IMG/VR virus record: IMGVR_UViG_3300008107_000531
Span: 1 to 39,367 of that record
Reading direction: 5' to 3' (one strand)
DNA: 39,367 nucleotides
DNA from: a virus
Below the pieces are notes generated by a model, which saw only the letters and a program-made list of their open reading frames with translations, made no database searches and was not told the DNA's origin. The stretch's first letter is position 1. Every line of letters starts with the position of its first letter. The translations under genes and the position numbers were made by a program. Of this stretch, positions 16,701-25,703 are shown piece after piece.

Positions 16701-17951
16701 TGTTGAGCGAATAAAGTTTTTCACACGAACTGAGCCGATACGAGTATTTTGGTATAACTGTGCGTTTGCTGATGTGCCAAGACCAACGGCAACTTTGGAT
16801 GTGTCTACGCAGTGTACATCAATCTTTTCTAATGCAGCAATATTAATAAATCCGTTGCTGGAACCACGAAGCGCTGTAACGTATACAAAATTGCCATAAG
16901 AAATATCTACGTCTGTGTCGACAAGTGATTTAACATCTGACGGTGAGCGTGGTTTCGGTGCATCAATCTTTAGAGTTCCGATTGTTTCGAACTCAAATCC
17001 CTTAACATAAGCCTTACCAGGCTCAATTGAAATAGTATAATTGTTTGCGTCTGTGCCATCTAATAAAGATGCGCGGAATGGCTTAACTGTATAATCTCCA
17101 GACTCATCAAACGTGCGACGAGCAAGTGTTTTCTCAAGTTCTGCATAAATTGGATACTTAACTTGTTTGGTGACTGCACCATTTTCTACGCGCATCAATT
17201 CGAAAAACTTTGATTCGTCAACAACAGTGTCAAGTGGACGAGTTGAGAGCGTTAAATTAAACTGATAACGATCAGCGCCAGGAGCCTGATAGTTAAACGA
17301 ACCTTGTGCTGGATCAAGTAGAGTTGAATCGACGTCGCTATCAATAAAGTCGTCGCTGATCTCTAGACCAATTTTAACATTTGCGCTGGTTGTATATGCA
17401 GAAACAACTGCAGTTTGATCACCGACTTGGACGAAGAATCCGTCAGCGTAGAATACGCCTTCGTTGATTGAGACAACAGTACCAAAACCAGTTGCGTTGG
17501 AAGCAATCAACTGAGCACGAGTTGTAGTGCCAGCGATTGTAACAACATCACCATCTGTGAATTCGTTACCAGTAATATAACGAACTAATAGAGTTGGAAT
17601 GCCGTCAGTAGGGAAGTATGTGGTTAATACTTTAGCCTGAACTGTGCCAGCTGTGTTTCTAATTACAGTGCCATTAAATTCTTCAATTTCAATGTCAGCA
17701 TTCTCAAACGTTTCTAGGAGTTTAAGATACTTAACTTTATTATCAAGAGTTAGATTACCACCGATAACGGGAGAACCGTCTTGGAAAACGTGATCGCCAA
17801 ATTGTTTAATTTGATTTTGTAGAATAGACTGAATTTGCGTCAATTCGCGCGCCTGCACAGCCTTTCCAGGCTTGAACATAATGCGCATATAGTTATTATC
17901 TAATGCGTTTTGCGCAAAATCGTCGTTGTAAGGATCAATATTGAATTCCAT
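13770..17951 (-). CDS. Very large baseplate structural protein, DUF4815-like
   Basis: At 1393 residues this is the largest gene. The N-terminus (NNYMRIMFKPGKAVQARELT, then QSILQNQIKQFGDHVFQDGS) is the hallmark of the DUF4815 virion family of T4-like phages. The middle is beta-rich and holds one module related to those in gp7 and gp8 (about residues 490-563: VSVGSVIRVGNDVREVISV). DYYLPRIDKLVLSKDKEFRV lies around 985. From ~1225 the protein becomes a long Pro/Gly linker (PPTPPAPVIPIIPSEPEPPP), ending in an aromatic WWGGIPRFYGNLWQFGG segment. Such a tail suggests an extended arm from the baseplate rim; that is inference. It begins 10 nt after gp8. Confidence 0.78.
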   Translation of the reverse strand: MEFNIDPYNDDFAQNALDNNYMRIMFKPGKAVQARELTQIQSILQNQIKQFGDHVFQDGSPVIGGNLTLDNKVKYLKLLETFENADIEIEEFNGTVIRNTAGTVQAKVLTTYFPTDGIPTLLVRYITGNEFTDGDVVTIAGTTTRAQLIASNATGFGTVVSINEGVFYADGFFVQVGDQTAVVSAYTTSANVKIGLEISDDFIDSDVDSTLLDPAQGSFNYQAPGADRYQFNLTLSTRPLDTVVDESKFFELMRVENGAVTKQVKYPIYAELEKTLARRTFDESGDYTVKPFRASLLDGTDANNYTISIEPGKAYVKGFEFETIGTLKIDAPKPRSPSDVKSLVDTDVDISYGNFVYVTALRGSSNGFINIAALEKIDVHCVDTSKVAVGLGTSANAQLYQNTRIGSVRVKNFIRSTADAFDAVRDSNGVYALYMSEINMDPKVVKVAAASSNANTIRFQDKMSDYNNAYRNVSVTILPVRLDAIPNVAVANVFAGSYRLNANSAVASVFSGANVSVGSVIRVGNDVREVISVNAAGDFLTVNTEFTQTIVGTNSSTNPLQVFVQTAYNQNVSSQTRTIERYDGTTKTAFLDSAFDNNGIADVNSVVQLDFDMAHAESFIAGPSVANVLIAGANASMNISIQSQYVGGETVIEDKLRNGLIFQLPGNYIKRASLNNSDYNYNKIILNRSNTGTANQFALAQGAGLETFETIPFSDSTAAIQDNLIVVVRDNNGNTSYPNGSILQLTAANVTIGSPATTVTVDTYVPDILKVDILINVKQNDAEDKIRKKNFFSNTTFVGTRTNFTYPSSPSGNTTVTVPNYGVVANVDVAAGLVFLTDVTFNTVRPGDSISLFVPDVVKVRKVLAGNTTHLPDVNNVTDVTERFYVDYGQRDDVYDHAKLILKAGYDSPSAKLLVHVDFYQHVYVAGANVSFFSVDSYSQNQYESGAIPIYTSSTGKVYYLRDCLDFRPTRPIGDTAETLTVPNLPSPDEVTELSLDYYLPRIDKLVLSKDKEFRVIQGKSAPRPLPPEDLDDAMTLYTLYLPPYVADIREIKTKYVENRRFTMKDISSIEKRLQKVEFFVSLNNVEKLAMSDKTQYEDGTDKEKYGIVGENFLNFNIADFKSSDFKVALENGFMLPTMKITPIGFKKTNLTNTTLNKKTVSLEFTETPAISQGLVSNKGVGVQPFLFGQFNGSISLTPDTDYWSAEDLKPEIISVPERIIEHTTVIRETVVEPPSPPTLPTPTSNANTVIITTPGGDPPAPSGDDDVVVTPPTPPAPVIPIIPSEPEPPPVLEIIDPPIIFSYDPWWGGIPRFYGNLWQFGGTLGGDNLWAPSYPPTVFTVEPDSIPSPNPTVTPPIVLDNSFSGGISGFTDAQLSGGGGRGDLEDFNYDRN

Positions 17952-17961
17952 GAATTTCTAC

Positions 17962-19617
17962 CTAGAATGAAAGTACGATCTTAATTTGATCAATTTGGTT
18001 ATCTTTACGGACTATATTCGTTCTATTTTCAGCATAAATCAAATCACCGCTAAAGATTCTAAGGTCCGAGTTAGCGATTTCAAGGATCGGAACCGATGCA
18101 CCTGAAGTCACGCCCTTAATAATCTGTTGCGCAGTAAACGTCCCAGTAATGTTATTTATGTACAAATAATTATCGCCTGGAGCCCAATGAGCAACATTAG
18201 CAACTGCAGTTGCGGTCTCAATTTCGCTTCCAAGATACACGGTTTCGTCGTCTCTAAAGTTGGTAATTCCTGGATCGGCAACCAATAAGCGAGTAGATAG
18301 ACGATAATTGGTTGCATTTGCATAAAATGCGCCATTAGCCACCCATGGGTCTTGTAAAACACCGACTTGATTAAAGTCGAATGTATTTGTAGAATCGCTC
18401 ATTGGGATAGTATCGTTTTCTGTATCGCTGAACTCAACTGTAATCATTAAACTATGAGCGCGCAATTCGGTAACTGGGTCAGAGCCATGACCACCATGAG
18501 GTCCAATTTGAATATCAAAAGCGGCATTTGAGCGTGTAACTACAGCAATTTGACTATTCATATTGCTAAACGCAGTATTCACAGTCAAATATGTTGAATT
18601 GACCACCGTCACAACATTTCTGGATTGACCATCAACCGTGATGATATCATTAGTCTTAACATTACCAACGAAATATGTCAAGTTTGATGTATTGCCAGTT
18701 ACTACTGCCCCAGAAACGTTGACAGTTCCTGCTAATGACAAACTTCCTAATCTATTAGGATCATTTACTGTAATTGTACCACGAGTATAATTATTGCCAC
18801 CATTTAAAATTGTTACGCTTTGAATACTGCCATCAACAACCTTGGCATACAAGTTAGCACCTGCGCCATCTGTTCCCGTTACAGTTAAAATAGCAGCTGT
18901 GTTGCTGTTGCCACCATCAACGAAACCAGAACCACCCCAAAGAACATTAACAACATCGATTCTACCATCAACAGCAGCTGTAGTAACAGCTGGATCAGAA
19001 ACAACTGGCATCCACTTATTAGTGAAGAATTTTTGTTTTAGTCCAGGCGGAATGGTATAGAGATACTTCCACTTATATCCGTCTGCTGTTTGAATAAACG
19101 CATTCTCAGGCAATTGACCGTCGATGTCAATAGTAGGTTCAATGGTTGAGTTTGCATAACCGTTGTTGAACAAACACTTAAAGACCTGGTCTCTTGTGTT
19201 ACGAACATAGAATGTATTTGCAGTAAATGGGAATGTATTATCTTTTCTAGAGATAGTTACGTTTGAATTTGAATATGTTAAGTTAGCATTCAACGAAATA
19301 ACTTTATTACTTAATACAGAAATTACTTCGCGCGTATCTTCTCCGATTACAATAACATTGCCGCTTTCTACATTACCGATAAATGCTGCGCTGTTAGCAA
19401 TAACAATTCTAGCATTTGCTATTTTAGTGATAGATGATCCAGTATTAACATTGGCAAATGCGCTGTTTACAATTAAATGATCGTTATTAGTTACTGTAAC
19501 AACAGACTTAATTGAAGAGTTTACAGAAATTAAATCGCCAGGAAATACAAAGGTTAAGAACGAAGTGCCATTTCCGACTACAACATTAGAGCCAGATATA
19601 TTAGCAGTTCCTGACAA
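17962..19617 (-). CDS. gp8: Baseplate wedge protein gp8 (start uncertain)
   Basis: The gp8 core is clear: NTFYVRNTRDQVFKCLFNNG, then TADGYKWKYLYTIPP, and later FDIQIGPHGGHGSDPVTEL and VGVLQDPWV. In T4, gp8 is a wedge subunit between gp7 and gp10. The N-terminus is odd. The given start is a TTG; the frame is open to 19713 without any ATG or GTG, with an ATT at 19683 as the only start-like codon near gp7's end. Instead of the usual gp8 N-terminus there are two or more copies of a beta module (NVVVGNGTSFL, GDLISVNS, HLIVNSAF). A further copy sits mid-protein (about 18530-18730). Its frame continues gp7 after a +1 shift, treated separately under findings. Confidence 0.82.
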   Translation of the reverse strand: MSGTANISGSNVVVGNGTSFLTFVFPGDLISVNSSIKSVVTVTNNDHLIVNSAFANVNTGSSITKIANARIVIANSAAFIGNVESGNVIVIGEDTREVISVLSNKVISLNANLTYSNSNVTISRKDNTFPFTANTFYVRNTRDQVFKCLFNNGYANSTIEPTIDIDGQLPENAFIQTADGYKWKYLYTIPPGLKQKFFTNKWMPVVSDPAVTTAAVDGRIDVVNVLWGGSGFVDGGNSNTAAILTVTGTDGAGANLYAKVVDGSIQSVTILNGGNNYTRGTITVNDPNRLGSLSLAGTVNVSGAVVTGNTSNLTYFVGNVKTNDIITVDGQSRNVVTVVNSTYLTVNTAFSNMNSQIAVVTRSNAAFDIQIGPHGGHGSDPVTELRAHSLMITVEFSDTENDTIPMSDSTNTFDFNQVGVLQDPWVANGAFYANATNYRLSTRLLVADPGITNFRDDETVYLGSEIETATAVANVAHWAPGDNYLYINNITGTFTAQQIIKGVTSGASVPILEIANSDLRIFSGDLIYAENRTNIVRKDNQIDQIKIVLSF

Positions 19618-19684
19618 AACTGTATTAGCATTAGAATTTGCTGTTCCTAGATTAAAATAATCTAGATATGAAAATAACTCAATA

Positions 19685-22600
19685 TTATCTTCGTAAGAAT
19701 CGTATTTTGTATTTCACGACCGTAAATCCGTGATCCTCAATCCCTAAATTTGGAGCAACAAGATAAACAAGATTAGAAACGTTTGCGTTATATGCAATAT
19801 TTAATGTCATTGTATTACCAGAAACAGAAAGAACATTTGCGTTTTGACTTGTTGCTCTCTTGTATAGTATTTTACCTGACATGTTTGATGAAGAAGTGGC
19901 GTTCACATTCATTACAGTATTATTAGCAATATTTATTACCTGTTTTAACTGCCCATTAATCATAACAATATCGTTTGCTTTTACTTCGGTCAAGAAATTA
20001 GTTGAAATTCCAACAACCAACGTATTAGTTGTAAATACTTGAACTGTTCCAGTTTGCGCGCCCATGACGTTTGCAGCTGCAATGTTAAATGATACGTTGT
20101 CGCCAGCCTGTACCATTTCATAAACGCCATTTGTATTTCCATAAACAACCAATGTTGTATTAGCGAGTTTATATACTGCTTGGGCTGTTGATGTATAATT
20201 TAGATTTGCGTTCACTATCAAGTGATTGGCGTTTGTAACAGTAATAACTTCACGAATTTCATTGTTTACTTTAATTAAATTATTTGCGACTAGTTGCGTA
20301 TTGAATGCAGCACCAGTGCCAACAACCACATTACTGTCTGTTGTGGTTGCAGCAACCCCAGTAAGAGTTGTAAATTGAACATTACTCTTAACTAATCCTT
20401 GACCAGCATATATAAAGTCGCCATACACTTCTAGTTGAGTATTGCTAATTACATTTGAAACAATGCGAGAAATAGGTAAGCGAGTTGAATCTATAACGAT
20501 AAACAAATCGCCAACATTTACGCGAGTATTTGAATAATTAATGCTGCCAACATTAGGCATAAACAATGTTGAATTACCAATTACAACATTTGAATACGAG
20601 TTTAGTATTTGGACATTCGACGTGCCATTACCTGGCATAATCAAATCTACGTTAGCGAATACTGGGATTTCTCCGCTCTTTTCGTTCTTAACGACAGTTT
20701 TAGAAATGAGTTCCAATCCTGTTGGGTGAACAATATTTTTAATTGGTGTTTCGAAATCAACCAAATTTTTCTCTGATTGAACAACATAAGAGAAGTTGTG
20801 GTAGATTGTATCGTCTTGTAGAACTTTATCTGCGCTAACGAATCCGTCTGTATTCAAGAAGAAGCCGTTAAATTCAATCAATCCATTCGCAAATTGGGCA
20901 TTTGCTCTAGCCCGACCATTACCGTAATACATTGGATTTGGTAAACCACTAGCAATTACTGTAGATGGATATTGTGATGGTGCAGACACATTTGCTGATG
21001 TATTTACATTACAGTAAACACCATTTGCTGTAATTAAGTCAATAGTTTTATTAATTGCGCCAGAGAAGTTATAAAGGCGCAATAAACCAGTGTTGGCATT
21101 ATACGATTTTACATTAGCGCGGAACGTTGAACTGGCTAACGAAGCTCCTTGGTAAATAATTTCGGTTTCTGTGAACGTGTTTGCTTCAGGAACAGGGTTA
21201 ATGATAACATCGACGATCTTTAACGATACGTTAGGGTTTGCGACATAATCGTAACCACGATAAATTAAACGAATATCTCTTACGCGACCGACAGCGCTTG
21301 TTTCAATTGTGTGTTCTTCGCCATCACCAAACAAATACCCTGTAAGAACAGCATTTGCACCACCGCTAGATTGTACTGTAATTTGTGGTCTGGCGTAATA
21401 TCCTTCGCCGCGATTATCAAGTACAATTGATGTGATTGCACCAGTTCCACTTACAGTTTGAACGTAACCATTTGCTTCGTATCCGCGACCACTAAATCTT
21501 AAACCATCACCAACTGTATATCCGTCACCGCCATTGTTAATATAAACGTGAGCGATTAATCCAAGATCTTTAAATGTTTGCCAATGTGTTTTCTTTAGAG
21601 CCTTTTGAGAACTGTAACTGTATTGCTCAGAAAGATGTGTATCGTAATGAGATGAAACGTTAATATCTGGCTCACTTCTAAATCCTGCGCCACCATTTAA
21701 TACTGAGATTAATGCAACACCGCCAGTGTTAACAGTATCAAAATCAAGACACTGAATAATCATACTGTTAGCATTTGCAGGAACAGGATATGTTGTAACA
21801 GAATTAAACGCAAAAGACTTTGATGTATTTTTCGTATTAATTTGCGAACCAGTTAAAACAGTTGTGAGTGGACCTGTGTTAGAAATATCATATACTAATA
21901 GTCCACCAGTGTTTGCGCTAACACCACCAAGACCAAAAATAGAGTTGTTTGGCGTTGCAATTTTTGCTGTAAATAGCGCATCTGTAAAGTTTGTTCCATT
22001 CGCCCAAACTTCTTCAAAATTATTATACGGATCATCTTGATCATTTTCAGTTACATTGATTAATGCATTGAACGTGTTAACAGTAAATGCAGCATAGTTT
22101 GCATTACCGATATCCGTATCAGACAAATAATCGATTACCGTCTTATCATAAGTAATTGGTTCTAAGAAATTTAATTGACTATTTGATGTGCATGCAGATG
22201 AGTTCAACTGCAATACACGCAAATCTGTTGATAGATTTGCATTAGGATCGTCGCCGACTGAACGATAGACGATCGTTTCTGTGTTGGAATATAAACGATA
22301 ACCATATCCTGGGAAGATCATGGTTACTGCTTCAATAGATCCTAGTGTGACATTGCCAACGACAGCAGCAGCATCATTTGCTTCTGCAGAATTACCTAAT
22401 CCACCAACAATAACAACAGGGTCGCCGATGTTATATAACAAACCGCGACGGCGCTGTTGTGGATCAGTTCTGATATTTGAATCAACGCGAATATTAGAAA
22501 GAGTGCCAATAATGCGCTCATTAAATACTCTTGAAACGCCATTTGCGTCGACGTAGTTGATCTCAATTAACTCGCCATTGTTGAAATACTTTTTGATGTT

Positions 22601-23203
22601 GGAGATATAAATCTCCATAATCTCACGACCATTTGTTGGGTCGATATTTCTATTTGCCGATTCAACAATACAAGTAGCACCAGACTCTGTTCCGTACACC
22701 AATCTTTTTTCTAATAGATTGACGTCAACATTTTTATTAAATTCAGTAACAGTGATTCTGAATGCGCGTGGTTTAATCCATTTACCGTCAGATGTTTTTA
22801 AAATTTCTTCTTTTGGATAAGTAATTTCAACATCTTCATCAAATAATGCTTTAAATAGCCAACGTACTGATTCGTCACTGCCTTTTTTGCTATAAAATTC
22901 TCTTGCGCTTTTGAGAATTTTCTCAGTGCTTAGAGAAGTATTTTCTGGGAAATAAGGCAATAATTCTTGTTTAAAATACTTGATAAACTCTGGTGGAGTT
23001 TGATCGATATCGCGATAATTCTCAATACCCATTGCATGGTAAATTGTGTTACCAGCTGTATTAGAAATACCATTGGCTGAATTATTTTCTAGCCAAGTGT
23101 AGTATAACTCTACGAATCTTTTGAATTTAGGGTGATCGGCATTAACAAAGTCTGGTAATTGAGACTCGACTAATCCCGAAATAGTTTTTACAGAATCAAC
23201 CAT
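19685..23203 (-). CDS. gp7: Baseplate wedge protein, gp7-like
   Basis: The 1172-residue protein has a conserved N-terminus (LVESQLPDFVNADHPKFKRF, VELYYTWLEN) and a FYSKKGSDESVRWLFKALF motif near 115. These mark the gp7-position wedge protein of aquatic T4-like phages, encoded between gp6 and gp8 as here. Mid-protein there are GxGY-type modules (INNGGDGYTVGDGLRFSG; DNRGEGYYARPQITV). The C-terminal third (~854-1155) is a string of the same beta modules found in gp8. The last ten residues, VKYKIRFLRR, are unusually basic and look out of frame, which bears on the gp7/gp8 junction. Its start lies one base from the end of gp6. Confidence 0.85.
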   Translation of the reverse strand: MVDSVKTISGLVESQLPDFVNADHPKFKRFVELYYTWLENNSANGISNTAGNTIYHAMGIENYRDIDQTPPEFIKYFKQELLPYFPENTSLSTEKILKSAREFYSKKGSDESVRWLFKALFDEDVEITYPKEEILKTSDGKWIKPRAFRITVTEFNKNVDVNLLEKRLVYGTESGATCIVESANRNIDPTNGREIMEIYISNIKKYFNNGELIEINYVDANGVSRVFNERIIGTLSNIRVDSNIRTDPQQRRRGLLYNIGDPVVIVGGLGNSAEANDAAAVVGNVTLGSIEAVTMIFPGYGYRLYSNTETIVYRSVGDDPNANLSTDLRVLQLNSSACTSNSQLNFLEPITYDKTVIDYLSDTDIGNANYAAFTVNTFNALINVTENDQDDPYNNFEEVWANGTNFTDALFTAKIATPNNSIFGLGGVSANTGGLLVYDISNTGPLTTVLTGSQINTKNTSKSFAFNSVTTYPVPANANSMIIQCLDFDTVNTGGVALISVLNGGAGFRSEPDINVSSHYDTHLSEQYSYSSQKALKKTHWQTFKDLGLIAHVYINNGGDGYTVGDGLRFSGRGYEANGYVQTVSGTGAITSIVLDNRGEGYYARPQITVQSSGGANAVLTGYLFGDGEEHTIETSAVGRVRDIRLIYRGYDYVANPNVSLKIVDVIINPVPEANTFTETEIIYQGASLASSTFRANVKSYNANTGLLRLYNFSGAINKTIDLITANGVYCNVNTSANVSAPSQYPSTVIASGLPNPMYYGNGRARANAQFANGLIEFNGFFLNTDGFVSADKVLQDDTIYHNFSYVVQSEKNLVDFETPIKNIVHPTGLELISKTVVKNEKSGEIPVFANVDLIMPGNGTSNVQILNSYSNVVIGNSTLFMPNVGSINYSNTRVNVGDLFIVIDSTRLPISRIVSNVISNTQLEVYGDFIYAGQGLVKSNVQFTTLTGVAATTTDSNVVVGTGAAFNTQLVANNLIKVNNEIREVITVTNANHLIVNANLNYTSTAQAVYKLANTTLVVYGNTNGVYEMVQAGDNVSFNIAAANVMGAQTGTVQVFTTNTLVVGISTNFLTEVKANDIVMINGQLKQVINIANNTVMNVNATSSSNMSGKILYKRATSQNANVLSVSGNTMTLNIAYNANVSNLVYLVAPNLGIEDHGFTVVKYKIRFLRR

Positions 23204-23204
23204 A

Positions 23205-25274
23205 TTACGATTCTACCACCGCATTAATTGCTGTAGAAATTGCGCTAGGATCTGTTGTATCTAGTGTTACAATTCTATTGCGAACTGACGAGAAAATTTT
23301 CTTTGCTGGTATCGCTTTAAGAATAAGAGTTCCAAAAGGATCAGAAACAGCAGTTGGTGCAAAATTATTTAACGTTACTATGCCATTCAAATAATCTATT
23401 AAACCAATATTATCGTTTAATGTTTTCTTAACATTTTGTGTGTCGAAATAATAAATCTTTAAACGACCAATACGACCTTGAAGACTTGCGCGAACAAGTG
23501 CACCTGATCCACCACCACCGCTGACTGTTACTGTCGCAGATGTATAGCCTGTGCCAGGGTTTGTTATCTCAACTCGTTTCAATGCACCATTTACAATTAA
23601 TGCTCGAGCTGATGCACCTGTTCCATCACCATCAATTGAAACTGTTGGCGTTGAAACATATCCACTGCCACCAGTAAGGACTTCGATACTCTCTACACCA
23701 GTAAACGATTGAAGAACTTCTTCGATAAAACAATTTCTAGTGATGCCAGCATCATCTAGATATGAGAATGATGGCGTAGAAATAAGTCTTTCAGCAGTTG
23801 TTCCTTGTTTTAATTCAGTACCAAAGTCTAAACTATAACTTAATGATCTCGTAACGTCTGGTGCGAATCGCTTTTCAAGATACACTCTAACATCATTACT
23901 CGTAATTGAAGGATCAGCATCATCAATTGCTCTTGACAACTGAGAAATTTTGAATGACGAGTTAAATGTATCAAGATTATTGATAGCAAACGATTTAATT
24001 GCAGAAATTACTGCCGCATCGATCTCATTTGCTGTTCTATTTGTCTTTGTTGGGTCAAAATTTACGTCTACAGCGACATTTACATAGTTGTAATCAGCTT
24101 CAACGTATTCAGGTGTTACTGTTAACATTGAAAATGGCTTAATGATTGAATTTTTTACGAATTCAACCTCAGTTACCGTAATTTCATACCCACCAAGTGG
24201 TTTTGCTGTAAAAAACACTTTACCAAATACTGGTGGAATGTTTTCTTCACCACCCCAAACGTTTACAGCCTCAAAATATGGGTACTCGCGATTAATAAGA
24301 GCGATATAATCGTTCTTTGTGACCGCACGATTTTGAGCGATAAATGATTTTGGTGCTGTAAAGCGAATTTTCTCGATATCTTCTTCGGCTGCACCTGATG
24401 AAGACGCGCTAACCAAAGTCACAGCGACGTTTGCGTTGTTTAGAATAGTATCAAGTGGTTTAAATTCGCGTAAATTGTTACCAGCGGAACCAGATGTGAT
24501 CAAGTAAGAAACAACTACGATGTTGCCATTGATTAATGCCTTACCAATTACACCATCACCGAAGTAAATTTGATATTTGCCGTTTTTATTTTCTTCAAGA
24601 TAATAGACTGTAGCGTTTTCATCAACATCAGTGGCGTCTTGAGCAAGAATATATGTTTCTTGATTGGCGTTTTGTGCTGATTTTTGCACTTTTATTTGAA
24701 TTGTTGATGTATCAATGCCAACATCAGGTAGTTCAAAAATTTGTTTTGGGTTTGTTTGAGCATCATAGGTAAAAGTGATGCCGTTTGGCTGACCTTCTTT
24801 AAGTTCTAGATTCTCAACAACGAATAACCCAGATGATAAATTCTTAGAAACAACTCTGGCTGATGGATTCACGAAAATATAGTTAATACCATCTTTAGAT
24901 TCTGATGCAAATCTGGTAAATCTTGGAACTGAAATAGAACTGTTTGCGTCATTTGCGACTGGAGTGATAGTTAGATTGACCAATGCTCTTGGCGCGATAC
25001 GTGAACGAGGAACATATCCTAGTAATTTTGCGTGTGAGACTACTGATCCGCGTTTGATAGCAGTGTCGATAAACATCTCATTGGACACCATGTTCAAATA
25101 GTATCCCATATAATGAGTATTGTATGCTAGGACGTCTAAGAGAATGGCTAGACCAGAACCTTCGAAATCATAGTCGCTAAACTCTGACTGAGATTTCATA
25201 AAGTCCTTAAGATTGGATTTGATTGCATCGAAATCCAACTCGGCAACTTTTAGTTTTGAATCAACATTTGCCAT
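23205..25274 (-). CDS. gp6: Baseplate wedge protein gp6 (baseplate J-like)
   Basis: The 689-residue protein opens VAELDFDAIKSNLKDFMKSQ and continues with GLAILLDVLAYNTHYMGYYL and MFIDTAIKRGSVVSHAKLLGY, the diagnostic gp6 N-terminus. KIRFTAPKSFIAQNRAVTKN, the J-protein core motif, lies near 300. In T4, gp6 dimers form the inner baseplate ring with gp25 and gp53 and trigger sheath contraction. The C-terminal part (~518-595) carries a GGSGYVSTPTVSIDGDG repeat module not needed for the core fold. It starts one base after gp25 and ends one base before gp7, within a tight wedge operon. Confidence 0.95.
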   Translation of the reverse strand: MANVDSKLKVAELDFDAIKSNLKDFMKSQSEFSDYDFEGSGLAILLDVLAYNTHYMGYYLNMVSNEMFIDTAIKRGSVVSHAKLLGYVPRSRIAPRALVNLTITPVANDANSSISVPRFTRFASESKDGINYIFVNPSARVVSKNLSSGLFVVENLELKEGQPNGITFTYDAQTNPKQIFELPDVGIDTSTIQIKVQKSAQNANQETYILAQDATDVDENATVYYLEENKNGKYQIYFGDGVIGKALINGNIVVVSYLITSGSAGNNLREFKPLDTILNNANVAVTLVSASSSGAAEEDIEKIRFTAPKSFIAQNRAVTKNDYIALINREYPYFEAVNVWGGEENIPPVFGKVFFTAKPLGGYEITVTEVEFVKNSIIKPFSMLTVTPEYVEADYNYVNVAVDVNFDPTKTNRTANEIDAAVISAIKSFAINNLDTFNSSFKISQLSRAIDDADPSITSNDVRVYLEKRFAPDVTRSLSYSLDFGTELKQGTTAERLISTPSFSYLDDAGITRNCFIEEVLQSFTGVESIEVLTGGSGYVSTPTVSIDGDGTGASARALIVNGALKRVEITNPGTGYTSATVTVSGGGGSGALVRASLQGRIGRLKIYYFDTQNVKKTLNDNIGLIDYLNGIVTLNNFAPTAVSDPFGTLILKAIPAKKIFSSVRNRIVTLDTTDPSAISTAINAVVES

Positions 25275-25275
25275 G

Positions 25276-25668
25276 TTATCTTATCCGTTCTAAGAAAAAT
25301 GAGACCGTAATCGGCTCTAGTGTATTGTTTACGAAGAAGGTGATGTAAACATCGTAACGCTGATCTTCGTAGTTTGGCGCTGCAACAACTTCTTGAATCG
25401 TGACTCTAGGCTCATAGTTCCGAATTGTTTCGAAGATCATATCCTGGATAATCGAAGTTGTTACATTGTCGATTGGTTCAAACAGTAGTTTCTTAAGGTT
25501 TGATCCAATATCAGGGTTGAATAGTCGCTCATAGTGAGAGGTCAGGAGTAAATTTCTGATCGAAGCAGCAATTGCGTTTTCGTTTAATTTCTTAGACACG
25601 TCCTTGGTAACAGGATGCGCTGTAAAATTAAGGTCTAGATCAGAAAATTTACGTGCAATTAGCGACAT
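25276..25668 (-). CDS. gp25: Baseplate wedge protein gp25
   Basis: The 130-residue protein matches the GPW/gp25 family over its whole length: ARKFSDLDLNFTAHPVTKDV at the start, NAIAASIRNLLLTSHYERLF and NPDIGSNLKKLLFEP in the middle, and IIQDMIFETIRNYEPRV late. In contractile tails it joins gp6 and gp53 into the inner wedge and templates sheath assembly. A perfect T4 late box (TATAAATA) lies at 25696-25703, 27 nt upstream of the ATG and overlapping the previous gene's stop. This suggests a secondary late transcript for the gp25-gp6-gp7-gp8 group. Confidence 0.95.
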   Translation of the reverse strand: MSLIARKFSDLDLNFTAHPVTKDVSKKLNENAIAASIRNLLLTSHYERLFNPDIGSNLKKLLFEPIDNVTTSIIQDMIFETIRNYEPRVTIQEVVAAPNYEDQRYDVYITFFVNNTLEPITVSFFLERIR

Positions 25669-25695
25669 TTGTTATTCTAGGCTGATTATTTGATA

Positions 25696-25703
25696 TATTT
25701 ATA
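25696..25703 (-). promoter_or_regulatory. T4 late promoter box before gp25
   Basis: A perfect TATAAATA read leftwards, 27 nt before the gp25 ATG and overlapping the preceding stop codon. It is the best late-promoter candidate in the baseplate operon. Confidence 0.62.
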
